NCBI RefSeq assembly: GCF_002307475.1
Contig: NZ_NTMH01000003.1
Span: 310,001-374,000 of the forward strand
DNA: 64,000 nucleotides
Reading direction: 5' to 3'
Source of the DNA: Pantoea allii
Lineage (GTDB): Bacteria; Pseudomonadota; Gammaproteobacteria; Enterobacterales; Enterobacteriaceae
Under the pieces are notes generated by a model. That model made no database searches and was not told where the DNA came from. It worked only from the letters and a program-made list of their open reading frames with translations. Below, piece after piece: positions 54,339-61,436 of this stretch; position 1 is the first letter of the stretch; every line of letters begins with the position of its first letter. Position numbers and translations under genes: made by a program.

Positions 54339-54746
54339 TTAAGCAGTACGTTGACGCAGTGCAAGTTGCACATTCGCCAGCAGCAGCAGTATCACGACCA
54401 GCGTCGACAGCACAGCCGCCGTCGGCACCACGGCATAAGCATCACGGCTGTGAATAAAGGCATTGGCGATAGCCAGAAGAACGGCAACCAGGGAGAGCCA
54501 GAAATGGGTTTTCTCGGGTGCGGTACTGCCGCGAAACATATAAACCAGACTAATTACTCGGGGCAGGATGGCCATCACCAGGCCGATGGCAATCAGCCAG
54601 CTGGCACTGATTGACCAGAGAATGATATAGGTCTTCATATAGATGATGTCGAACAACCAGGCTGCCACAAAAAAGCCAAGCGGCACGGGTTCCAGAAGAG
54701 CATAAAGCGTCACGGCAACGGCCGATCGTCCAGAGGTATTGCGCAT
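54339..54746 (-). CDS. four-helix membrane protein (DUF2231-like) paired with the sugar dehydrogenase
   Basis: The 135-residue protein has about four membrane segments ('LYALLEPVPLGFFVAAWLFDIIY', 'YIILWSISASWLIAIGLVMAIL', 'FWLSLVAVLLAIANAFIHS', 'VVPTAAVLSTLVVILLLLANVQLAL'), a layout like DUF2231 proteins. His in 'AFIHSRDA' could bind haem. GGAG is 6 bases before ATG 54746; other in-frame ATGs at 54752 and 54758 are closer to it. It lies 12 bp upstream of the dehydrogenase gene, so it may take electrons from that enzyme to the quinone pool. This role is inferred from pairing only. Confidence 0.65.
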   Translation of the reverse strand: MRNTSGRSAVAVTLYALLEPVPLGFFVAAWLFDIIYMKTYIILWSISASWLIAIGLVMAILPRVISLVYMFRGSTAPEKTHFWLSLVAVLLAIANAFIHSRDAYAVVPTAAVLSTLVVILLLLANVQLALRQRTA

Positions 54747-54899
54747 TTTCATCTCCATTTTCAATAATAATACCGCTCAGGCACAGCGCATTACGTTTCC
54801 ATCGCGCGGTAAACCTGCCTGTAAAATATTAGTAAACCTGAAGGAAAATGAGGGTTTTAATTCACATTCGTGGTGTTTTTTACTGCAACCGCGTTGCAG

Positions 54900-55331
54900 T
54901 TAGGGATGTGGCGGCAGAAAGCGGCCCGGATAATCTGCCTGAATAGCCTGTTGAGCCGGGTGGCGGCCAAACCACCTGTAGCGGTTTAGCGCAATACAGT
55001 CGTAAAAACAATTACTGATGCGCGGGGGAAACCAGCGCAGCACACTCAGCGCCCGCCACGGCATCGGTAGCTGCTGCATAACACGCAGCACCGCCTGTGC
55101 CCGCAGCCAGTGCCGATCGCCACGGATATAGACGATGGTATTGATATTGTCCTCCGGCAACCCCGCCCACTTCAGCAGCGCTTTGCCCTGCTCACTTTGC
55201 ACTGCAGCAAAACGGACCTGCTGCGCCAGTCGATGGCGCAGCAGGAAACTCACCCAGCCTGTACAGAGTTTGCAAACGCCATCATAAAGCACGACGCTCT
55301 CGCCCGTTTGCAGATAAGGCGGCTGTGGCAT
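54900..55331 (-). CDS. DCC-family (DUF393) thiol-disulfide oxidoreductase-like protein
   Basis: A 143-residue protein with the DCC motif 'VVLYDGVCKLCTGWVSFLLRHRL' (C-x2-C after D-G-V) and 'VRFAAVQSEQGKALLKWAGLP', 'YDCIALNRYRWFGRH'. The fold is predicted to be thioredoxin-like; functions are poorly known. The ATG at 55331 has GAGGAG upstream and overlaps the kinase-like gene by 50 bp. It ends the PTS operon, though its link with sugar use is not obvious. Confidence 0.82.
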   Translation of the reverse strand: MPQPPYLQTGESVVLYDGVCKLCTGWVSFLLRHRLAQQVRFAAVQSEQGKALLKWAGLPEDNINTIVYIRGDRHWLRAQAVLRVMQQLPMPWRALSVLRWFPPRISNCFYDCIALNRYRWFGRHPAQQAIQADYPGRFLPPHP

Positions 55332-55923
55332 GCTGCTTCTCCTCGGTATTATCCTCATCAGAAGCAGTATAGCCTGCCCGGCCCAGAGACTGAGCCAGCC
55401 ACTGGATCACGGCGTGCTCGTCGATAGCACTGGCATTGACCTTTAACAGCGGCCCCAGTCCCATCGGCTGCGCTTCCTCAGCCAGACGACGCAACTCAGG
55501 AAGGTACTCAGCACCGGGATGACCCGGCATGCGTTGCGTCAGCCGCGCCTGGTAGCGTGCTACGGCGGCATCCGGTGAGATCTGCATCCATACCTCCAGC
55601 ACGTCATTCACGCCAGCCCGCTGTAATCCCTGCTCCAGGACCGTTTTAGGCTGAAAGCCAAACCAGGCATCAATCAGGAATACGCAGTCGCTGGGCGACT
55701 GGCCGATGATATTCCAGATAGCCTGATAAGCCGCACAGCCCAGCTGTCGGTTGCGCTGGCGATCGACCGGCGCAAAGCTGGACATAAACGGCTCCTTCAG
55801 GCTGTCCAGCGTTAACACCGGCAAGGAAAAACGCTGTGACAACGTGCGGGCCAGCGTGCTTTTCCCGGAGGCAGGAATCCCGTTAACTAACACCACGCGC
55901 TTTATGTCAGTCTCACTGGTCAT
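55282..55923 (-). CDS. P-loop nucleotide kinase-like protein of the PTS operon
   Basis: The 213-residue protein has Walker A 'VVLVNGIPASGKSTLARTLSQRF' (GIPASGKST) and a chloramphenicol-phosphotransferase/zeta-toxin-like layout with 'VLTLDSLKEPF' and 'DCVFLIDAWFG'. The C-terminal 40 residues are polar and overlap the DCC gene. The start overlaps the IIA stop by 4 bases, so it is translated with the PTS genes. It may phosphorylate a small molecule related to the imported sugar, but its substrate is unknown. Confidence 0.7.
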   Translation of the reverse strand: MTSETDIKRVVLVNGIPASGKSTLARTLSQRFSLPVLTLDSLKEPFMSSFAPVDRQRNRQLGCAAYQAIWNIIGQSPSDCVFLIDAWFGFQPKTVLEQGLQRAGVNDVLEVWMQISPDAAVARYQARLTQRMPGHPGAEYLPELRRLAEEAQPMGLGPLLKVNASAIDEHAVIQWLAQSLGRAGYTASDEDNTEEKQHATAALSANGRERRAL

Positions 55924-56357
55924 AGGATCTCCATTACTTCCGCAACGCTGCTGGCACGCCGTAATTTTACCAGCGTCTCTTCATCCTCAAGCATACTGAC
56001 AATGGCACGAATGCCCTCTTCTATGTGCGCATTACTGTCGCGGGCACCAAACATGATCACAATATCCGCCTTATCGCTTCCCTCAAACGAGATGGGTTCC
56101 GCCAGCAATACCATGCTGAAGCAGTCACGGATAACACCCGTTTCCGGGCGGGCATGGGGAATAGCGATACCTTCTTCAAACACGTAATAGGCACCATGCG
56201 TCAGCGTATTATCAATGACCGCCTGAGGATAAGAGGCATGAACATAACCGCCCTCCACCAGCGGTTTTGCCGCCATGGCAATCACCTGCCGCCAGTCCCT
56301 GGCGGCAATGCCTACCTGAACAGCATTGGCTTCCTGTAATAACTGTTTAATGGTCAT
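55920..56357 (-). CDS. PTS IIA component (fructose/mannitol superfamily)
   Basis: A 145-residue IIA domain. The phosphorylated His is His68 in 'YYVFEEGIAIPHARPETGV', and 'AEPISFEGSDKADIVIMFGARDSNAHIEEGIRAIVSMLEDEE' is typical of SgaA/UlaC-type IIA proteins. It passes phosphate from HPr to the IIB protein encoded at 58892-59206. It lies 9 bp after the small 89-residue gene. Confidence 0.92.
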   Translation of the reverse strand: MTIKQLLQEANAVQVGIAARDWRQVIAMAAKPLVEGGYVHASYPQAVIDNTLTHGAYYVFEEGIAIPHARPETGVIRDCFSMVLLAEPISFEGSDKADIVIMFGARDSNAHIEEGIRAIVSMLEDEETLVKLRRASSVAEVMEIL

Positions 56358-56366
56358 TACTGCTCC

Positions 56367-56636
56367 TTAAACTGATTTACGCACCAGATTACGTAATTCA
56401 TCAATTTTCACAAAAAGAGGATCAATGTCATCCCGGTAACGGCGGCTTTTCGCAAACAGGGATAATGCACGATTATATTCCAGCATTAATTGTTTCTGCG
56501 TTTCAATATCGCCTGAATTAATCGCCAGTTTCGCTTCCAGCGCCGTTATTTTTTCACTGACACTTTCTGCCTGACGATCCCGTTCTGCATCATCTGGGGC
56601 ATTATTTCCCCCTTTCTTTTTCATGAATCCAAACAT
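56367..56636 (-). CDS. small helical protein inside the PTS operon (unknown function)
   Basis: I do not recognise this 89-residue protein. It starts MFGFMKKKGGNN, then is charged and helical: 'ERDRQAESVSEKITALEAKLAINSGDIETQKQLMLEYNRALSLFAKSRRYRDDIDPLFVKIDELRNLVRKS'. This looks like a coiled-coil hairpin. It has GGAG upstream of the ATG and stands between the aldolase and IIA genes with conserved-looking spacing, so it is probably a real gene with a role in this PTS. Confidence 0.65.
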   Translation of the reverse strand: MFGFMKKKGGNNAPDDAERDRQAESVSEKITALEAKLAINSGDIETQKQLMLEYNRALSLFAKSRRYRDDIDPLFVKIDELRNLVRKSV

Positions 56637-56702
56637 AGCGTCTCCTGCCCCGAAAAGCGCCAGGGCACCTCAGGTTTATTCACGTCGGGATAATAAAAGT
56701 GC

Positions 56703-57545
56703 TTAACGGAACAGCTGCATTTTCTCAACTAATACATTGGTGACGGCATTATTGGCAGGCACAAGGAAATTACGCACGCTGTCATTGACTTTGCCTTTCT
56801 CAAACGTCGCTTTGCACTGGGCAACCCACTGCACATTCATTTCCGTACCTACGTTAACTTTTTCGATACCGCTGCCCACGGCCAGGCGCATGTCCTCGTC
56901 ACTGACCCCGGTTCCGCCGTGCAGGACCAGCGGCGTTCCCGTGGCAGCCGTGATCTCCGCCAGGCGTTGATGCTGGATGTGGGCTTTACCGGTGTAAAGG
57001 CCGTGAACGGTACCGATGGAGATGGCCAGCATGTCCACGCCGGTTTCATCCACAAAGCGTTTCGCATCCTCGACCGTGGTAAATACGATATCGCTCATTT
57101 CCACACATTTTCCGTCTTCAGAACCGCCGATCGCGCCCAGCTCAGCCTCGACGGAAACATTCACGGGACGGGCCATATCAATCACCCTGCGGGTATTCGC
57201 GATATTCTCTTCCAGCGATAAATGTGAACCGTCATACATTACTGAACTGAATCCGGCATTAATTGCCGTCTGAATCGCGTCTAAATCGGAACAGTGATCC
57301 AGATGCAGACAGGTCGGAATATTTTTACTTTTGGATAATGACTTAATGGCATCAACCAATAATTCGTGTCCCAGATATTTCGCGGTCCCGGTTGATATTT
57401 GAATCATCAGTGGACTGTGCGTATTTTCTGCCGCTTTAAAAAAGGCCGGCAACATCTCAAGACAGTGTAAATTAAACGACCCTACCGCTTTAAATTCGCG
57501 TTCTTTGGCAATTTTCAGCAATTCGGTAAAGTTATAAAGTTTCAT
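56703..57545 (-). CDS. class II ketose-1,6-bisphosphate aldolase (GatY/KbaY/Fba-like)
   Basis: A 280-residue zinc-dependent aldolase. Zinc and catalytic motifs: 'IPTCLHLDHCSDLDAIQTAINAGFSSVMYDGSHLSLEENI', 'VSVEAELGAIGGSEDG', 'DMLAISIGTVHGLYTGK' and 'TPLVLHGGTGVSDEDMR'. It would split fructose- or tagatose-1,6-bisphosphate to triose phosphates. ATG 57545 overlaps the IIC gene by 14 bp; upstream extension in the frame lies within IIC and is rejected. The operon also encodes the kinase that would make its substrate. Confidence 0.92.
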   Translation of the reverse strand: MKLYNFTELLKIAKEREFKAVGSFNLHCLEMLPAFFKAAENTHSPLMIQISTGTAKYLGHELLVDAIKSLSKSKNIPTCLHLDHCSDLDAIQTAINAGFSSVMYDGSHLSLEENIANTRRVIDMARPVNVSVEAELGAIGGSEDGKCVEMSDIVFTTVEDAKRFVDETGVDMLAISIGTVHGLYTGKAHIQHQRLAEITAATGTPLVLHGGTGVSDEDMRLAVGSGIEKVNVGTEMNVQWVAQCKATFEKGKVNDSVRNFLVPANNAVTNVLVEKMQLFR

Positions 57546-58899
57546 GCACGTTTTCCTCACGGGGCTTAGTGGATTTTCCGTTAACAAACCAGGCGATGGC
57601 GGTAACAAAAGCAACGAATACGGCGACAAACAGCCAGTTATGCTGGAAAGCATGTCCCAGAACCAGACCGGTACTGATCACGTCGGAATCACTGAAGGTC
57701 ACGCCGGTGAAGCCGTAGCTTTCCAGCATCGGTACCAGAATGGCGGGCAGGAAGGTAATAAATAATCCGTGGACGAATCCACCAATCATTGCCCCGCGCC
57801 GTCCACCCAGTGCGTTACCAAATACGCCTGCTGTACCGCCGGCAAAAAAGTTGGTCAGCAAGCCGGGCAGAATCATCGCCAGACCAAACATTGGGAAGAC
57901 CAGCATGCCCACAACAGAGCCGAGCGTGGTCGCAAGAAAGCCGACGATGACCGCGTTAGGCGCATAAGGGAACATGACCGGGCAGTCGAGTGCAGGTTTG
58001 GCATCCGGCACCAGTCGCATCGCAATGCCGCGGAAGGCCGGGACCAGTTCATTCAGCAGCAGTCTCACGCCGCTGTATAAAACAAAGACGCCCGCCACAA
58101 ACTGGATAGACTGCATAAAGGCATACATCAGGTAGTTGGTACCACTGCTGTACTGGGCGATAAAGGCTGGACCTGCCGCCACAGCGGGAATCAGGTACAT
58201 CGGCACCATGACCACCGCCATCGACAGATAGGTGTCCTGCAAAAACTTAAAGTTATCGGGGAGTTTTAAATCTTCCGTTGAGCGTGAGCCTCGGCCGACG
58301 ACTTTCGCCACCGCCGCCGTGAGCAGATAACCGATAGTGCAGAAGTGGCCGAGCGCGACGTCATCCGAGTCCGTGATACGACGCACCACCGGCTGGGCCA
58401 GTGCCGGCATCACCACCGCCATGATGCCGCCGAAAATACCGCCGGTCAGAATTAACGGTAATCCGGTCAGACCAGCTTTGTAGCCGATCACGGCCCCGAT
58501 GGTTGCCATCCACAACAGCGCCTGGCCGGTGAGGAAGATGTATTTGAACGGTGTCAGGCGCGCAATGATGATATTGACGATAAAGATCACCAGTAGCGTC
58601 ATGGCCACTTCCGAGCCCAGCTCACGGTTTGCCAGCCCGGCAATCGCGGCCACGTCGGTGATGTAGCCCTGCATGCCGAAACCGTGGGTAAAAATGCTGT
58701 TAAGGAAGGTAAGCGCACCCACAATAATGTTGATGCCCGCCATCATGATCAAGAAGCCCAGAAGGGTTTTAAAGGTCCCTTCCACGACCTTCCCGGCCGA
58801 TTTTTTTTGCAGGACCAGTCCGATTAGCGCAATAAACGCGATCAGAATAGACGCCTGCCCCAATAAGTCTTTAACCAGAAAATTGATTACACTATTCAT
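57532..58899 (-). CDS. PTS IIC component, UlaA (SgaT) family
   Basis: A 455-residue membrane permease of the ascorbate-type (AG superfamily) PTS, with about eleven segments. Recognisable blocks: 'GFLIMMAGINIIVGALTFLNSIFTHGFGMQG', 'GLPLILTGGIFGGIMAVVMPALAQPVVRRITDSDDVALGHF', 'GYLLTAAVAKVVGRGSRSTED' and 'AGGTAGVFGNALGGRRGAMIGGFVHGLFITFLPAILVP'. ATG 58899 is 9 bases from GAAGG. It overlaps IIB by 8 bp. The substrate is unlikely to be ascorbate, because the operon has an aldolase and phosphofructokinase and no ula-type decarboxylase or lactonase. Confidence 0.92.
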   Translation of the reverse strand: MNSVINFLVKDLLGQASILIAFIALIGLVLQKKSAGKVVEGTFKTLLGFLIMMAGINIIVGALTFLNSIFTHGFGMQGYITDVAAIAGLANRELGSEVAMTLLVIFIVNIIIARLTPFKYIFLTGQALLWMATIGAVIGYKAGLTGLPLILTGGIFGGIMAVVMPALAQPVVRRITDSDDVALGHFCTIGYLLTAAVAKVVGRGSRSTEDLKLPDNFKFLQDTYLSMAVVMVPMYLIPAVAAGPAFIAQYSSGTNYLMYAFMQSIQFVAGVFVLYSGVRLLLNELVPAFRGIAMRLVPDAKPALDCPVMFPYAPNAVIVGFLATTLGSVVGMLVFPMFGLAMILPGLLTNFFAGGTAGVFGNALGGRRGAMIGGFVHGLFITFLPAILVPMLESYGFTGVTFSDSDVISTGLVLGHAFQHNWLFVAVFVAFVTAIAWFVNGKSTKPREENVHETL

Positions 58900-59206
58900 G
58901 ATTAGCAACCTTCACATTACGTTCTTTTAAGAAAGCCACGATCTTTTGCTCAATTTCAGCTTTATCGGTGAGTTTATTTAATATAATTACGCGTTTAATT
59001 TGCTCTGGTGTGGCGTCGGCATTTAAGACATCCGCAAAGGCTTTTTGCGTTAAAATCATGTCGGATTTAAATGCGTTAGCTTCTGAAATCGTGGTGTGAT
59101 CGATATCGGCTTCAATCTCCAGTTTTTTTAAAACTGATTTCGCACTCATTTCGATAGCGAAACTTGATCCCAGACCGCAACCACAGACACATAAAATTTT
59201 CAGCAT
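58892..59206 (-). CDS. PTS IIB component, SgaB/UlaB type
   Basis: A 104-residue IIB protein. The phosphocysteine is Cys8 in 'MLKILCVCGCGLGSSFAIEM', followed by the usual 'ADIDHTTISEANAFKSDMILTQKAFADVL'. Phosphate passes from IIA to this Cys and then to the sugar. It begins 9 bp after the kinase stop. Confidence 0.92.
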   Translation of the reverse strand: MLKILCVCGCGLGSSFAIEMSAKSVLKKLEIEADIDHTTISEANAFKSDMILTQKAFADVLNADATPEQIKRVIILNKLTDKAEIEQKIVAFLKERNVKVANHE

Positions 59207-59215
59207 GTTTTCTCC

Positions 59216-60196
59216 TCACAATATATGCAGTTGTTTAGCGAGTTTATAATGGTGCCCTTCTGTATCGACCAGGCGTTTTTTCATGCTTATTAAGTCAATC
59301 GGAATAGGCTTATTGCTGCCATTAATAATGACGGCTTTATTACGCATCCCGGATTGAATACAACGGACGACTTCACTTGCCATAATGGTGCCCTGATAAA
59401 TCTCCTCACAGGTGGGGTCGCCATTACGCAGCCCATAGCCGACGATCGTTTTGCGAATACGCACGCCGATCAACGGTTCAAGTTGCTTGATTAATGTATC
59501 AATCGCGCCCTGAAATCCCGGTGAATATTCTCGTGTGTAACCTTCTGAACAGAGGATTACCACGCTGTTCTGTTCGCTGAGCCGCTGAGTGATGCGTTCT
59601 GCCAGCACGCCAGTGGGAATCTGGCACTCCGGGATCAGCGCAAAATCGGCATTGGATTTTATGGCGGACTGTAGCGTCAGCTCACCACAATAACCGCCGA
59701 GCAGTTCCACCATAAACACACGTCCGGTTAAGGCCCGACCGGTGTTTCTCAGCTTTGCCACCTCTTTTAAAACCTGCTCACAGGCGGTGGAAAAACCCAC
59801 GGTGTAATCACTGCCGTAGACATCGTTATCAATGGTCATTCCGATGCCAAAACAGTTGACGCCAAATTCACTCAGCGTGTGCAGAAATTGCAGCGACCCG
59901 TCACCGCCAGCCAGAATTAATACATCAATGCGTAATGTTTTTAACTGCCGGGCAATGGTTTCATATTCGCTGCGAATTAATTTTCGCGCAGTTCTGCCCG
60001 ACTGCATTACCGGAATGGACGTGATGGAAAAATCCAGTAAATCACGCTGCGATTTTTCCTGACAGACATTATCCAGCAGTCCAGGAATGCCGCCATTAAA
60101 TAACACCATTTCCGCCTGGGTCATTCTGCCCACCTGGAAAATGAAATTATTAATGCCGGTTACGTCGCCGCCGCTAATTACCATTCCGATTCTCAT
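59216..60196 (-). CDS. ATP-type phosphofructokinase family kinase
   Basis: A 326-residue PfkA-like kinase. 'IGMVISGGDVTGINNFIFQVGRM' replaces the usual GGDAPGMNAAIR. 'VLILAGGDGSLQFLHTL' (GGDGS), 'GMTIDNDVYGSDYTVGFSTACEQVLKEVAKLRNTGR' with the catalytic TIDND, and 'MVELLGGYCGELTLQSAI' follow. The altered first motif suggests another ketohexose phosphate, such as tagatose-6-phosphate, in place of or besides fructose-6-phosphate. AAGGAAG precedes ATG 60196. It is first in the PTS operon. Confidence 0.88.
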   Translation of the reverse strand: MRIGMVISGGDVTGINNFIFQVGRMTQAEMVLFNGGIPGLLDNVCQEKSQRDLLDFSITSIPVMQSGRTARKLIRSEYETIARQLKTLRIDVLILAGGDGSLQFLHTLSEFGVNCFGIGMTIDNDVYGSDYTVGFSTACEQVLKEVAKLRNTGRALTGRVFMVELLGGYCGELTLQSAIKSNADFALIPECQIPTGVLAERITQRLSEQNSVVILCSEGYTREYSPGFQGAIDTLIKQLEPLIGVRIRKTIVGYGLRNGDPTCEEIYQGTIMASEVVRCIQSGMRNKAVIINGSNKPIPIDLISMKKRLVDTEGHHYKLAKQLHIL

Positions 60197-60331
60197 CCTG
60201 ACTTCCTTCTGGCTTAATGCGTCTGACGCTATTGTTTCGGGATAACAGACTGATATTTGCAATTAAGATCACAAAAATGAGAGGAATTTATTTAGGTGAT
60301 GTATTGACAGCGCGTACGGATGGCTTATTTA

Positions 60332-60347
60332 TGTGAAAGAAATCACA
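60332..60347. promoter_or_regulatory. CRP site of the PTS operon
   Basis: TGTGA-AAGAAA-TCACA: both half-sites match the CRP consensus exactly. It lies about 136 bp upstream of the kinase start codon, so the operon is probably cAMP-CRP activated. Confidence 0.8.
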
Positions 60348-60684
60348 TTTTAATCGCAAAGGTGGGTTGTAAGCTTATCCTTTTAAAACAACGAGTTAAA
60401 TATGACGATGCCCCTCGCTTTTCTGTCAACGTTTTATCGCGCAGGCGTCGATAAAATCACGATGCAAATTTGTGATTTTCGCCTCATTTTTTTAGGTACG
60501 GCAGAGGATTAATTTTACGCGGGACGTGCTCAGGCTTTTTCAGCCGCCGAAAATAACGTGATGAAGTGCTTTTTTTTCAGACAATGCTGGCGCTTTTTGA
60601 GCCGGTTTCGGTCGCCGCCGACTCGTTCAGGGCCTGACAACGCTGAATGCAGACGCTGCCGGGTTGCCCGTAGCCAGGCCAGGC

Positions 60685-60713
60685 AAAAAAAAACCCGGCA
60701 CCTGAGTGCCGGG
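60685..60713 (-). terminator. terminator of the yceI-like gene
   Basis: On the minus strand CCCGGCAC-TCAG-GTGCCGGG is followed by nine Ts, 20 bp after the stop. Confidence 0.92.
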
Positions 60714-60733
60714 CTGAGAACGCAAACGCAGAA

Positions 60734-61318
60734 TTACTTCGCGTACGCTTCGGTAGAGAGCGTCAGTTTCACGTCATCACTGACCGCTGGCACGTACTTG
60801 TCCAGTTTGAAGTCTGAACGTTTGATGGTGCCGGTGGCATCAAAACCAATGGCCTGCTTCTTCACCATCGGATGCTCGCCCTGCTTGTTCAGCGTGGCGT
60901 GCAGTGTGACAGGTTTGGTAATGCCTTTCAGGGTGAGGTTCCCTTCTACATCGAACTTGTTATCGCCTTTGGCGATGACTTTAGTACTGCGGAAGGTGGC
61001 GCTGGGGTATTTCGCAACGTCGAAATAGTCCGCACCTTTGAATTCTTTGGTCAGGGCAGCGACATGGCTGTCAATTTTACTTACCGGCAGGGTAACGTCG
61101 ACACGCGACTGCTCAGGTTTGCTGCTGTCAAACACCAGGGAACCTGTAGCATCTGGAATATCAGCGGTAGGATGCGAAAAGCCGAAGTGCTCCCAGCTCA
61201 TCACTACAGACGTATGCTGTGGGTCGAGTTGATAATGCATGGCTTCTGCCTGAGAAGCAGGGACATACAGCGCAGCAGCCGCGAGCAGTGGCAGAGTTAA
61301 ACGTTTTACATTCTTCAC
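60734..61318 (-). CDS. yceI: YceI-family periplasmic protein
   Basis: A 194-residue lipocalin-like protein with a Sec signal ('LTLPLLAAAALYVPASQAEA|M'). The YceI domain is clear: 'YQLDPQHTSVVMSWEHFGFSHPTADIPDATGSLVFD', 'AALTKEFKGADYFDVAKYPSATFRSTKV', 'VEGNLTLKGITKPVTLHATL' and 'AIGFDATGTIKRSDFKLDKYVP'. The fold binds isoprenoid chains such as polyprenyl quinones. It stands alone, between the PTS control region and pqqF, with its own terminator. Confidence 0.9.
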   Translation of the reverse strand: MKNVKRLTLPLLAAAALYVPASQAEAMHYQLDPQHTSVVMSWEHFGFSHPTADIPDATGSLVFDSSKPEQSRVDVTLPVSKIDSHVAALTKEFKGADYFDVAKYPSATFRSTKVIAKGDNKFDVEGNLTLKGITKPVTLHATLNKQGEHPMVKKQAIGFDATGTIKRSDFKLDKYVPAVSDDVKLTLSTEAYAK

Positions 61319-61436
61319 TTTCTATTCCTTATTTTATGGCGTCCATCTGAGTTTGGGGCATATACACGCGAATAAAAAGTGAAGAGATTTGGCGTAAACA
61401 ATCAAATTTATTCAGCAATATCACTGAGTGATTATT

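Larger units (their letters stand above)
60197..60733. promoter_or_regulatory. control region upstream of the PTS operon
   Basis: No convincing gene in 537 bp. It holds a perfect CRP core (60332-60347), an inverted repeat AAAATCAC-N11-GTGATTTT (60453-60479) that could be a regulator site, and at the far end the terminator of the yceI-like gene. No regulator gene is linked to this operon in the window. Confidence 0.6.

Noticed and set aside
60558-61028. 156-codon plus-strand frame across the PTS control region and yceI
   Set aside because: It crosses a strong terminator and runs opposite yceI; no recognisable domain.
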